Source: Candidatus Thorarchaeota archaeon (GTDB taxonomy: Archaea; Asgardarchaeota; Thorarchaeia; Thorarchaeales; Thorarchaeaceae). Taken from it: a DNA stretch of 12,981 bases. The stretch is taken from positions 1 through 12,981 of the forward strand of contig JAGSHP010000156.1 in assembly GCA_029855925.1 (NCBI GenBank), read 5' to 3'. Each line of letters starts with the position of its first letter. The stretch's first letter is position 1. A program made the translations under genes and the position numbers. Of the stretch, positions 6,729 through 12,796 are shown piece after piece. The notes beneath the pieces are model-generated. The model was not told where the DNA came from. It made no database searches and saw only the letters and a list, made by a program, of their open reading frames with translations.

Positions 6729-6780
6729 GTCGGGAAACACATACCAAAACCCAGCCTTATACTGCACCGGAGTGAGTCGA

Positions 6781-7500
6781 ATGTTACAAACAATTGATAT
6801 GGCTATTCGAGAGGTCCATATCGGCCTTTGGTTTCTTGTCGTTGGGTATTACTTCTTCCTCTTTCTGTTTCTGTTGTTCTTCCGATGGCGAAACACACGC
6901 AATCCATTCCAGCTGGCGATGGCACTGTTCTTTCTGCTTCTGGCAATAGGTAGGTGTTTCTACTTCGTGGGGGACTTCTATGCCGATCCCAGCTCACTAT
7001 ACGGTAATCTACCATCTTTGGGAGTCACGCAATTGCTACCCGATCTCACTCCATGGCTGAGTGCTGGCGCGTTCTTCCAATGGATGGCGCTCGCAATACT
7101 CTCTGCAACGGCAGGATTCATGATCATTGGCAAGAGATGGGGTGAGATTCTCTTTGCCGTTCCAGCAGTGATCATTGGCGTTGTGTTGGCGGTCTTCCCT
7201 CTTGACGCAGCCACTCGTCAGATAATCTCAGGCACGGCTGGACCAATTTACGCTCTATTCATACCATTGCTATTCTGGTACCTCGCATACCACTCAGGTG
7301 GAGTCCTTAGAAGGTCAAACTTCGTTCTCGGACTCGGATTCTTCGTCCTATTTGCGGGAAGAGTGGTCCATGCAGGAAGGCACTGGCTTGCAGCTACTGT
7401 CTTTGGTAGCTATACAATTCCAGGGGTGCTTGCTCCAGGTCTGATAGTTATCGGACTTATTCTGATAGCGATAGGGAACGAGTGGGGACAGGCAGCATAG
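6781..7500 (+). CDS. Seven-transmembrane-helix protein, function unknown
   Basis: This protein of 239 residues is almost wholly membrane embedded. Hydrophobic segments lie at about 12-34, 43-65, 93-116, 122-140, 153-171, 180-198 and 214-233, giving seven helices with short loops. The longest outside loop (66-92, DFYADPSSLYGNLPS) follows helix 2. Polar residues inside helices include Arg58 (IGRCFYF) and Arg194/His197 (FAGRVVHAGRHW), which could be functional. A rhodopsin identification is not supported: helix 7 (VLAPGLIVIGLILIAIG) has no lysine for retinal. The ATG at 6781 is chosen because GGAGTGA (6769-6775) gives an 8-nt spacer to its GGAG core; a longer TTG start at 6727 would overlap the promoter. 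The gene stands alone, with divergent and convergent neighbours. It may be an orphan receptor-like or transport-associated protein. Confidence 0.8.
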   Translation: MLQTIDMAIREVHIGLWFLVVGYYFFLFLFLLFFRWRNTRNPFQLAMALFFLLLAIGRCFYFVGDFYADPSSLYGNLPSLGVTQLLPDLTPWLSAGAFFQWMALAILSATAGFMIIGKRWGEILFAVPAVIIGVVLAVFPLDAATRQIISGTAGPIYALFIPLLFWYLAYHSGGVLRRSNFVLGLGFFVLFAGRVVHAGRHWLAATVFGSYTIPGVLAPGLIVIGLILIAIGNEWGQAA

Positions 7501-7504
7501 CTCA

Positions 7505-7555
7505 GCAGATGTTGACTAGTAGAAGATGCGCTCCTCTACTGTCAATCACTTCTGC
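7505..7555. terminator. Extended hairpin between convergent genes
   Basis: TTGACTAGTAGA (7512-7523) pairs with TCTACTGTCAA (7535-7545) over 11 bp with one bulged T, around the 11-nt loop AGATGCGCTCC. An outer GCAGA (7505-7509) pairs with TCTGC (7551-7555) across an internal loop. It fills the whole 56-bp gap between the membrane protein and longin gene stops, so a two-way terminator or 3'-end stabiliser is likely. Confidence 0.6.
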
Positions 7556-7556
7556 A

Positions 7557-8168
7557 TCATCCGATTTCTTTCCACTCAAGCATCTTCAGATCTTCGAGAG
7601 TATGCAGCGCCTTTTGCACATCCTTCAGATGTTTTCCAAGTTGGTCTGCGATAGCCCGTGATGTGAGAGAGCCTGTGCACATCTTGGCCACATCAAACGT
7701 GTCCTGGTCCATCTGTCCAAGACGGACAAGCATTGGAGACACTTTGCCTTTCAGTACCGGAACAATTATTCGTTTCTCAGAGGCCTTGCCATTCTTTGTG
7801 ATGTCATCAACGACCTCTGCAAAGTTCTCGAATGGCTCCAGGTTACCATCCCAGTTCTCCAGGACGTCAGCATATCTCTTCACAAATGCGTTGTTGACGT
7901 CAGCAAGGACAGCCATTGCAGCATTGGTGTCGTCCAGTTTATCAACAATGGCAGCAACAATCACATTACTACGAAGTGATAGACAGATATCGAATGCGCC
8001 AAAATCGATGACATGGACACGATTACCCGAGCTTAGTTCTCGACCAAATTGGATCAAAGCCGTCAGGAAGCCACTGATGAGATTCGGATCCATATCGGCT
8101 TCCCCATATTTCCGATCAAGAATGCACAAGCCGCTATCTGCAATGAGGATGTAAAGCGCCTGAATCAA
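7557..8168 (-). CDS. Longin-like domain protein with C-terminal winged helix
   Basis: From the TTG at 8168 the protein has 203 residues. Residues ~3-127 follow the longin order beta-beta-alpha-beta-beta-beta-alpha-alpha. Strands come from ALYILIADSGLCILDRKYG, the first helix is DPNLISGFLTALIQFGREL, three strands are in RVHVIDFGAFDICLSL and VIVAAIVDK, and two helices are in MAVLADVNNAFVKRYADVL and PFENFAEVVDDITK. Longin and related roadblock domains are small-GTPase and vesicle-traffic platforms in eukaryotes and are abundant in Asgard archaea. Residues ~149-203 look like a winged helix (LTSRAIADQLGKHLKDVQKALHTL). The start is chosen because GGGAGAGA (8182-8175) precedes it with a 9-nt spacer from the GGAG core and a TATA box lies at 8214-8221. 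The longer reading from TTG 8210 would leave no leader. The fold call is by pattern and not by alignment. Confidence 0.72.
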   Translation of the reverse strand: MIQALYILIADSGLCILDRKYGEADMDPNLISGFLTALIQFGRELSSGNRVHVIDFGAFDICLSLRSNVIVAAIVDKLDDTNAAMAVLADVNNAFVKRYADVLENWDGNLEPFENFAEVVDDITKNGKASEKRIIVPVLKGKVSPMLVRLGQMDQDTFDVAKMCTGSLTSRAIADQLGKHLKDVQKALHTLEDLKMLEWKEIG

Positions 8169-8213
8169 ATGGCATCTCTCCCATATGTATACAAAATGAC
8201 TACGAATCAAGTG

Positions 8214-8221
8214 TTTATATC
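8214..8221. promoter_or_regulatory. Shared TATA element between divergent longin and EMAP-domain genes
   Basis: TTTATATC on plus is GATATAAA on minus, a good archaeal TATA box. Minus use gives a start near 8190 and a ~22-nt leader with GGGAGAGA before the TTG at 8168. Plus use gives a start near 8245 and a ~25-nt leader before the ATG at 8271. No second TATA candidate is evident between the two starts. Confidence 0.55.
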
Positions 8222-8270
8222 AGTATTCGTGTTGTGATGTCATGCAATTTATGTCCCCATTTACTTGGAA

Positions 8271-9023
8271 ATGCAATCCGGAGAGCTTTTTACCAACACC
8301 AGAGGCATAGGCTTGGTGAATACGGTGGACACGGCCAAGGATGCCAGAATACTCGTAGTGGAGGATGCGCTGTCGCGACTTACCTCCATCATTCGAAATC
8401 GTCGGCTTAAGATGCATCTCGATTATGGGAGATTCAACGAGGTGCTGCGGGACCTCGAGAAGACCTTCTATGAGGTCAAGTTTTCGTATATGGAGGCACC
8501 GCAGCTGGCGGACCTGCCGGCTACGAAAAAGATTGTGCAGACCGTGGCTGCACTGGGGGACGGCTTTGAAAAGGCCATCAAGTCAACCGACTATAAACCG
8601 AAGACAAGCAACGAACAATTGGCCATCGCAGAGTTCAGATATTCAGTCAGAGCAATTACAGGGTTTCCACGTAGACTCAAGCTGTTTCCCGATGACCCCG
8701 GATATGCGGTGGATCTCCTGGCGGTGGAGATCAGTCAGACAACACTGGTCAAGGGGAGCGACAAGCTCACAGAGTGCAGGTGCACCGACGGGTCTCGAAT
8801 CTGGCACATCGTCACCAATATTCAAGGAGTCAAGTCCAGTATGAAACTGCCAGCAGCAGTTCTTCCACCGACCGAGTTCATGGGCGTCATTAGTGAGGCC
8901 ATGTTTCTGAGCGGAGAACCACTGCCCGATGACACACCATTGGGGATTCTTGAGTGTGTACCGGAGAACATCCTAGCTCACGCACGGGGACAGGTACTCT
9001 CATTGACAAAGAGGCGAGGATGA
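8271..9023 (+). CDS. Predicted RNA-binding protein with C-terminal EMAP/tRNA-binding OB domain (COG2517-like)
   Basis: This 250-residue protein has a helical N-terminal half (~25-130) with basic runs such as IIRNRRLKMHL and an OB-fold-like C-terminal domain (~145-235). The latter resembles the EMAP-II/CsaA/MetRS-C tRNA-binding domain: a strand YAVDLLAVEISQTTLV, then IWHIVTNIQGVKSSMKLPAAVLPP, MGVISEAMFL and a PLG turn. These match the order in which the family places its nucleic-acid-binding face and the G-V-x-S-E-x-M segment. I associate the two-domain layout with the archaeal COG2517 group, of unknown precise role. The ATG at 8271 or an in-frame TTG at 8265 can start it; a stop at 8235-8237 limits extension. 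Its stop overlaps the next gene's ATG (ATGA), so it is translationally coupled to a MazG-like protein. Confidence 0.75.
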   Translation: MQSGELFTNTRGIGLVNTVDTAKDARILVVEDALSRLTSIIRNRRLKMHLDYGRFNEVLRDLEKTFYEVKFSYMEAPQLADLPATKKIVQTVAALGDGFEKAIKSTDYKPKTSNEQLAIAEFRYSVRAITGFPRRLKLFPDDPGYAVDLLAVEISQTTLVKGSDKLTECRCTDGSRIWHIVTNIQGVKSSMKLPAAVLPPTEFMGVISEAMFLSGEPLPDDTPLGILECVPENILAHARGQVLSLTKRRG

Positions 9024-9364
9024 TTATGGTAGAGCTGAGAGAACTTCAGAAGAGGCTGTACGAGTTTGATGAGAGGAGAGGATGGAACAAATTCCCAGCC
9101 TCACAGGTCTTCACGCACCTAATTGAAGAACTTGGAGAGATATCGAGATATATCACAACCGAGGAGGGCTACAAGGTTGTGGGGCTTGGGCACGAGAAGC
9201 CACAAGAGAATCAGATAGGTAGGGAGTTCGCACAGGTCTTCTCACTCTTCATGCAGCTGGCGAATCACTTTGATGTCGATCTTGAAACTGCTGTTCTCAG
9301 AGAGCTCGAGATAATGGAGAAGCGCTTTCCAGCTGATGCATGGACAAAGTATATGGACACATAG
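9020..9364 (+). CDS. MazG-like nucleotide pyrophosphohydrolase-type protein
   Basis: A 114-residue all-alpha protein of the MazG type; enzymes of this fold hydrolyse (d)NTPs to monophosphate and pyrophosphate using Mg2+ held by an ExxE ... ExxD set. The first motif, EELGE, is intact (Glu37 and Glu40), and the family-like tail LANHFDVDLETAVLRELEIMEKRFP follows. The second motif reads EFAQ (Glu69, Gln72) where EFAD is expected, so one metal-binding Asp is replaced by Gln; activity may be reduced or altered. An insertion-like loop (TTEEGYKVVGLGHEKPQENQ) separates the two motifs. The ATG at 9020 overlaps the upstream stop (ATGA), with GAGG upstream; the ATG at 9026 is an alternative. Coupling suggests joint work with the RNA-binding protein. 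It converges on the next gene across a hairpin. Confidence 0.78.
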   Translation: MIMVELRELQKRLYEFDERRGWNKFPASQVFTHLIEELGEISRYITTEEGYKVVGLGHEKPQENQIGREFAQVFSLFMQLANHFDVDLETAVLRELEIMEKRFPADAWTKYMDT

Positions 9365-9380
9365 GGACCTGATCGGTCCC
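9364..9380. terminator. Hairpin between convergent MazG-like and helical protein genes
   Basis: GGGACC (9364-9369) and GGTCCC (9375-9380) form a perfect 6-bp GC-rich stem around TGATC, beginning at the last base of the MazG-like stop codon. No T-run follows, so it may act in both directions or protect the 3' end. Confidence 0.45.
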
Positions 9381-9394
9381 AGAAGCGGCGCCCA

Positions 9395-9826
9395 CTACTT
9401 CAATCGTCTCTGCGCATCGAGGGCCTTCTTGGCCATGTCTTCAAGGTCCTTTGTTGCAGCAAGGAGCCCCAGAGCCTTGTTCCGAACAACTGTGATGTTC
9501 TTTTCCTTTGCCCACTGTGCAAGGCCAGTGACCAGCGGACCCAGTGCAGTGCGAGCAGCCTCCACGGTTCCTACCGCCTTGCCCAAGAGCTCAAGAGCAT
9601 CCTTGGGATTCATACCGGCCTCGGCGACACGCATCCATACAAGTGCATGGATCATATACAGCGAGTCCAACATCAGCGTGGGCGACTTGGGGTTCTCCTG
9701 AACCTTCTTGATCAGTCGGTCCTGACGCTTCTCGAAGACATCTTTGAATAGACCAAACGCCTTCTTCACATTTCCTTTGTCTAGCTCGATAATTCCTTTC
9801 TGTAGCTTCTCATCGGTCTCGGACAT
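9395..9826 (-). CDS. Helical hypothetical protein, TPR-like N-terminus
   Basis: This 143-residue protein is predicted entirely helical, acidic at its start (MSETDEK) and basic at its end (KKALDAQRRLK). The first helix pair (LQKGIIELDKGNVKKAFGLF) reads like a TPR hairpin. Later helices include LMLDSLYMIHALVWMRVAEAG and NKALGLLAATKDLEDMAKKAL. There are no cysteines, no membrane segments and no recognisable catalytic motif. The ATG is supported by GGGAGAA (9840-9834) with a 9-nt spacer from the GGAG core. It stands alone, converging on the MazG-like gene and followed upstream by a ~300-bp intergenic region. I cannot assign a function; a small adaptor or scaffold is the most that can be inferred. 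Confidence 0.7.
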   Translation of the reverse strand: MSETDEKLQKGIIELDKGNVKKAFGLFKDVFEKRQDRLIKKVQENPKSPTLMLDSLYMIHALVWMRVAEAGMNPKDALELLGKAVGTVEAARTALGPLVTGLAQWAKEKNITVVRNKALGLLAATKDLEDMAKKALDAQRRLK

Positions 9827-10124
9827 CGCTGTGTTCTCCCATATCCATGCATTGTTGTTTGACGGATGCTTTTCGTACTATTATGAGTTTCTGCTCACAT
9901 TGTCATTCGTATGCTGTATATCTTTTTGAACATTGTTAATGATTCCTTGACTGTATAGGTGTCATTGGCGAGAGAACTGTAATCTCCAGTCCTCGACTGG
10001 GAGGCTGCTCCTTTGATGTTCCGATGCAAACCAGAAAGCATTGATTTTCAAACGGGGAATAATGTTTATTTCGCACCGTGTTCAGACATCTCCAACTTGA
10101 GCTTCGCCCGATGGAGGACTATGC
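9827..10124. other. Intergenic region (298 bp), divergent; promoter elements and a small hairpin
   Basis: This is the longest gap in the window. The plus-strand promoter for the ligase gene lies at its right end: GTTTATTTC (10064-10072), then GGAGG at 10113-10117, 7 nt before the ATG at 10125. On minus, GATATACAG (around 9914-9922) is a weak TATA candidate for the helical protein. In the middle, CTCCAGTC (9984-9991) pairs with GACTGGGAG (9995-10003) with one bulge around a CTC loop. I see no convincing ORF, tRNA or box C/D motif set here. Confidence 0.5.
10065..10072 (+). promoter_or_regulatory. TATA candidate for the PaaK-like ligase gene
   Basis: TTTATTTC lies 52 nt before the ATG at 10125. 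A start near 10092 would leave a leader of ~30 nt carrying GGAGG. Confidence 0.5.
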
Positions 10125-11720
10125 ATGGTCAAGACCACCTTCACATTCAGTGAGTTGAAGAGAACAAACCATCAAGAGATCAAGGATCTACAGGACCGCA
10201 AGTTCAGAGCTTTCATACGGTACCAGGTATATCCCAATCACCCCTATTACAGACGCTTGTTCAAGGAGAACAACATCGACCCATTCAATATCACGAAGAT
10301 TGAGGACTGGGAAAAATACCAGGTTCCACTAGTCAGAAAGGTGGACTACAAGGAACATCTCAAGGAATTCGTTCTAAACCCCTCCGAGGTTGATGGGCAC
10401 GAGCGCGACTCTGTCGAGATCATCAGAAATCTGATGGCCTACGCCAAGGCGGCTGGAAAGAAGGACCTGTACACATTCCTGAGAAATAACGGGATCAGAG
10501 TGAAAATGCACATGGGTGCATCTGCAGCAATGGAGAGAATCAAGGAAAAGCTGACTTACCTGTATGCGCCGCTTCAATTCTGGCTGAGCTCTGGAAGAGC
10601 GTCCGGAATGCCGGCGCCAGTCTTTCTCACACGGTACGACAACGATCTCCTGTACCACAATTGTGTGAAGGTGGGGCAGATGGCAGTTGACCCGTGGGTG
10701 AAGAAAGGATGGGAGGTCATCAGCATGAACCTCTTTCCATATGCACCACATCTAGGATGGCACGCAGTGAACATGGGTCTCAAGCAGATGTCGAAGTTCT
10801 ACCTAGCCACGAGTGCGGGCGGAGCGATTCCCTCACCGAAGCTTGTGGAACTGGCGAGGGTGTTCAAGGCAAATGCCATTGCAGGAATGCCGAGTTATCT
10901 GCGCAACAGATTCTTCAGGGCAATGAGAGAGGCGGAGGACTACGAGGCGCCAGAAAAGGTAGTGGTCCTTCTTGCGGGCGAGAAGATCTATCCGCCGGTT
11001 GTAGATGATATAGTGTCGACCCTGACCGAAAAGGGCACTAAGGAGGTACGTGTCGTGGGGGGCTATGCATCGTCAGAGAGCAAGGTCTCATTCGCGGTCC
11101 AGTGCGATTACCACGGTCCATACCATAATGTCAGTCCGCTCATTCTCTCATTCGAGTTCACAAGGGTGAACAAGGATGGTAGCTGGGAGTTCGTTGATGA
11201 GAACGAGCCCGGTCATGTGACCCTGTTTCATCTTGATGCCACTGGAACCGTATTTGAAGGGTTCCTCTTGGGCGACATTGCATCGAAGCACGAAAGCGGG
11301 AGATGCCCGGTGTGCGGCATCGACGGTCCGTTCTTTTGGGACGTTGGAAGACAGAATGACGTACAGGCGCAGATTGAGATCATGGGAATGGCTGAAAAGA
11401 AGATCAAGGGAGCAACCGTGAATCTCACAGCATTGAGAACAGACCTGCTAGGATTTCCTGAGATTGAGGAGGTACAGATAGAGATAGCCAAGGAGGACAT
11501 GGACGATCCATACAGCATGGATGTACTCAATCTCTACGTTGCTCCAAAGGCATCCGTGCATCCACCACATGATGACCTAATTATGAGACTACAACGGGTC
11601 ACAAAGGACTCCACCGAGATCACTCCGAGCGTGTTAATAGTGTCCTTTGAGGAGCTGTTGGATAGGGCCGGCGGACTGAAGTTCATGGAGATTGCAGACG
11701 TACGTCCAAAGCCCGCCTAG
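10125..11720 (+). CDS. Phenylacetate-CoA ligase-like (PaaK-type) adenylate-forming enzyme
   Basis: This 531-residue member of the ANL superfamily is expected to activate a carboxylate with ATP and probably pass it to CoA. An N-terminal PaaK-like region (YPNHPYYRRLFKENNIDP, then VPLVRKVDY) precedes the phosphate loop SSGRASGMP (155-163; usually SSGTTGKP, so Lys is Met here). Motif A5 is YASSE with Tyr314 and Glu318, and motif A7 is GDIAS with Asp384. A CPVCG pair (Cys394, Cys397) sits where PaaK proteins often have a cysteine cluster. A hinge-like KKIKGATVN precedes the C-terminal lid, with Lys519 in GGLKF a candidate catalytic lysine. It is ~100 residues longer than usual PaaK; residues ~84-147 form a helical insertion before the phosphate loop. 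The substrate is unknown. GGAGG with a 7-nt spacer supports the start; a membrane protein gene follows 79 bp downstream. Confidence 0.82.
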   Translation: MVKTTFTFSELKRTNHQEIKDLQDRKFRAFIRYQVYPNHPYYRRLFKENNIDPFNITKIEDWEKYQVPLVRKVDYKEHLKEFVLNPSEVDGHERDSVEIIRNLMAYAKAAGKKDLYTFLRNNGIRVKMHMGASAAMERIKEKLTYLYAPLQFWLSSGRASGMPAPVFLTRYDNDLLYHNCVKVGQMAVDPWVKKGWEVISMNLFPYAPHLGWHAVNMGLKQMSKFYLATSAGGAIPSPKLVELARVFKANAIAGMPSYLRNRFFRAMREAEDYEAPEKVVVLLAGEKIYPPVVDDIVSTLTEKGTKEVRVVGGYASSESKVSFAVQCDYHGPYHNVSPLILSFEFTRVNKDGSWEFVDENEPGHVTLFHLDATGTVFEGFLLGDIASKHESGRCPVCGIDGPFFWDVGRQNDVQAQIEIMGMAEKKIKGATVNLTALRTDLLGFPEIEEVQIEIAKEDMDDPYSMDVLNLYVAPKASVHPPHDDLIMRLQRVTKDSTEITPSVLIVSFEELLDRAGGLKFMEIADVRPKPA

Positions 11721-11723
11721 AGT

Positions 11724-11748
11724 GGTTTTCGACTTTGGGTAGAAAGCC
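11724..11748 (+). terminator. Hairpin downstream of the ligase gene
   Basis: GGTTTTC (11724-11730) pairs with GAAAGCC (11742-11748), a 7-bp stem with one G-U pair around an 11-nt loop. It lies 3 nt after the ligase stop and before a new promoter candidate, so it may end or attenuate the ligase message. Confidence 0.35.
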
Positions 11749-11755
11749 ATTAATT

Positions 11756-11770
11756 CGAAATACAAATAAG
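11756..11770 (+). promoter_or_regulatory. BRE/TATA promoter candidate for the six-helix membrane protein
   Basis: CGAAATAC followed by AAATAAG gives a TATA-like block ending 30 nt before the ATG at 11800, so the message would have a very short leader. The CGAAATAC octamer is identical to that at 6713-6720. Confidence 0.4.
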
Positions 11771-11799
11771 CATGTGGGAAGTGTTCTACGTGATGCGCC

Positions 11800-12741
11800 A
11801 TGGCAATCGAAAATGAACCAGCACCAACTGACGATGTGTCAGTCTTTGCAATCAGTGCGTTTGATATTACGGTTCGCACTATGACGGTATGGCTTAGAAG
11901 ACTATTGGAGTTCCTCGTTGTTGTGGGAATCACTCTGGGTCTCGTTCAGATAGTTGGCTATGTCACGTTCTGGATAGCCTATGGGTCCCTGAATGTGAAT
12001 GCGCCTACGGCGAACGGTGAGGGGTTTAGTATCATAATAGGCATAATCTCAAACATATTGAGCGGATCCACGATTACCTATTTGGTGCCCATCCTGTTCT
12101 CAATAGTGGCGCTGATCATCTCACCAATAGTAACAGGAGCCGGAATCAAACTTGCATTTGATGACTACGGGAACCCAGGAAACGGTTCCGTAGGAGAGAG
12201 TTTTGGGACGGGGATTGAAAGATCTGTCAAGCTGATTGCTATCAATCTCGTTGTCGGTCTAATTGTTGGAGCGTTCTTTGCACCGATAGTGATCGTCATG
12301 CTATTGATGATGGGCGTTCTGATGGGGAGCACAGATCCATATGTGATCATAAATGAACTCACCAAGCTCACGGGGCCTTTTCTGGCCAGCATGATAATCG
12401 CGGTCTTTGGTATCTATATCTGGATCAGGTTCATGCCTGCAATGGCAGTTGGGACAGTTGAAGACCTCGGAGTGATCGACTCGGTCAAGCGCGCATACAA
12501 ATTGACCAGTGGAAACTTCTGGCATGTACTTGGGAGCATGATACTAATAGGACTGGCGGTGGCCATCATTCAAGCGGTCATATCATTGATGCTCGTAGGG
12601 TTTACTGACCTAGTGACAGCTGCAGTCATTTCAGATTTGATTTCGGTCATAATCCTATCACCAATCAACATAGTATTCCAGGCAGTACTCTACAAGGATC
12701 TATATGCAAGAAGTGTGGCTACTCAGGAAACCTACTGGTAG
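11800..12741 (+). CDS. Six-helix integral membrane protein (glycerophosphodiesterase membrane-domain-like)
   Basis: This 313-residue membrane protein has a polar N-terminus of ~30 residues and hydrophobic segments at about 36-60, 92-115, 143-172, 191-215, 240-266 and 272-297. The loop VEDLGVIDSVKRAYKLTSGNFWHVLG (220-245) has the pattern of the family of six-helix archaeal and bacterial proteins related to the membrane domain of some glycerophosphodiester phosphodiesterases, where an amphipathic D/S-hydrophobic-K-R-A/S helix and a GN-hydrophobic-W turn precede a membrane helix. The tail (LYKDLYARS) also fits that group. Its biochemical role is unknown. An acidic loop (FDDYGNPGNGSVGESFG) follows helix 2. 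The start is supported by GTGAT a few bases upstream. It may share a transcript with the ligase, but has its own promoter candidate. Confidence 0.75.
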   Translation: MAIENEPAPTDDVSVFAISAFDITVRTMTVWLRRLLEFLVVVGITLGLVQIVGYVTFWIAYGSLNVNAPTANGEGFSIIIGIISNILSGSTITYLVPILFSIVALIISPIVTGAGIKLAFDDYGNPGNGSVGESFGTGIERSVKLIAINLVVGLIVGAFFAPIVIVMLLMMGVLMGSTDPYVIINELTKLTGPFLASMIIAVFGIYIWIRFMPAMAVGTVEDLGVIDSVKRAYKLTSGNFWHVLGSMILIGLAVAIIQAVISLMLVGFTDLVTAAVISDLISVIILSPINIVFQAVLYKDLYARSVATQETYW

Positions 12742-12750
12742 TTCATCTGA

Positions 12751-12778
12751 AGGGCCCTATAGTCCTCTGTAGGGCTCT
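12751..12778. terminator. Hairpin between convergent membrane-protein and GNAT-like genes
   Basis: AGGGCCCTA (12751-12759) pairs with TAGGGCTCT (12770-12778), 9 bp with one G-U pair, around a 10-nt loop. A pyrimidine-rich CGCTCATTTTCTTGTCT follows on plus, as expected for a plus-strand terminator. It fills most of the 55-bp gap between the two stops. Confidence 0.6.
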
Positions 12779-12796
12779 CGCTCATTTTCTTGTCTA

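Noticed and set aside
6607..6747. N-terminal extension of the 122-residue protein by 47 codons
   Set aside because: The extension covers a near-consensus TATA box and its translation is Cys/Trp-rich and unlike the rest.
6727..6780. TTG start giving a longer seven-helix protein
   Set aside because: The TTG sits inside the TATA-like block, while the ATG at 6781 has GGAGTGA at ideal spacing.
6781..7500. Microbial rhodopsin
   Set aside because: Seven helices are present, but helix 7 has no lysine for the retinal Schiff base and no rhodopsin motif is visible in helix 3.
7663..8154. 163-codon plus-strand open frame opposite the longin protein
   Set aside because: Its translation is low-complexity and Ser/Arg-rich with no fold signal, while the minus strand reads as a coherent longin plus winged helix with a promoter and ribosome-binding site.
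8365..8844. 159-codon plus-strand open frame overlapping the EMAP-domain gene
   Set aside because: Its composition (Arg, Ser, Trp and Cys rich) is typical of an out-of-frame reading; the overlapping frame has a recognisable domain.
9930..10060. Possible box C/D small RNA or tRNA in the 298-bp gap
   Set aside because: TGATG-like and TGAT-like strings occur, but no properly spaced C, D, C' and D' set, and no T-loop or acceptor stem can be formed.
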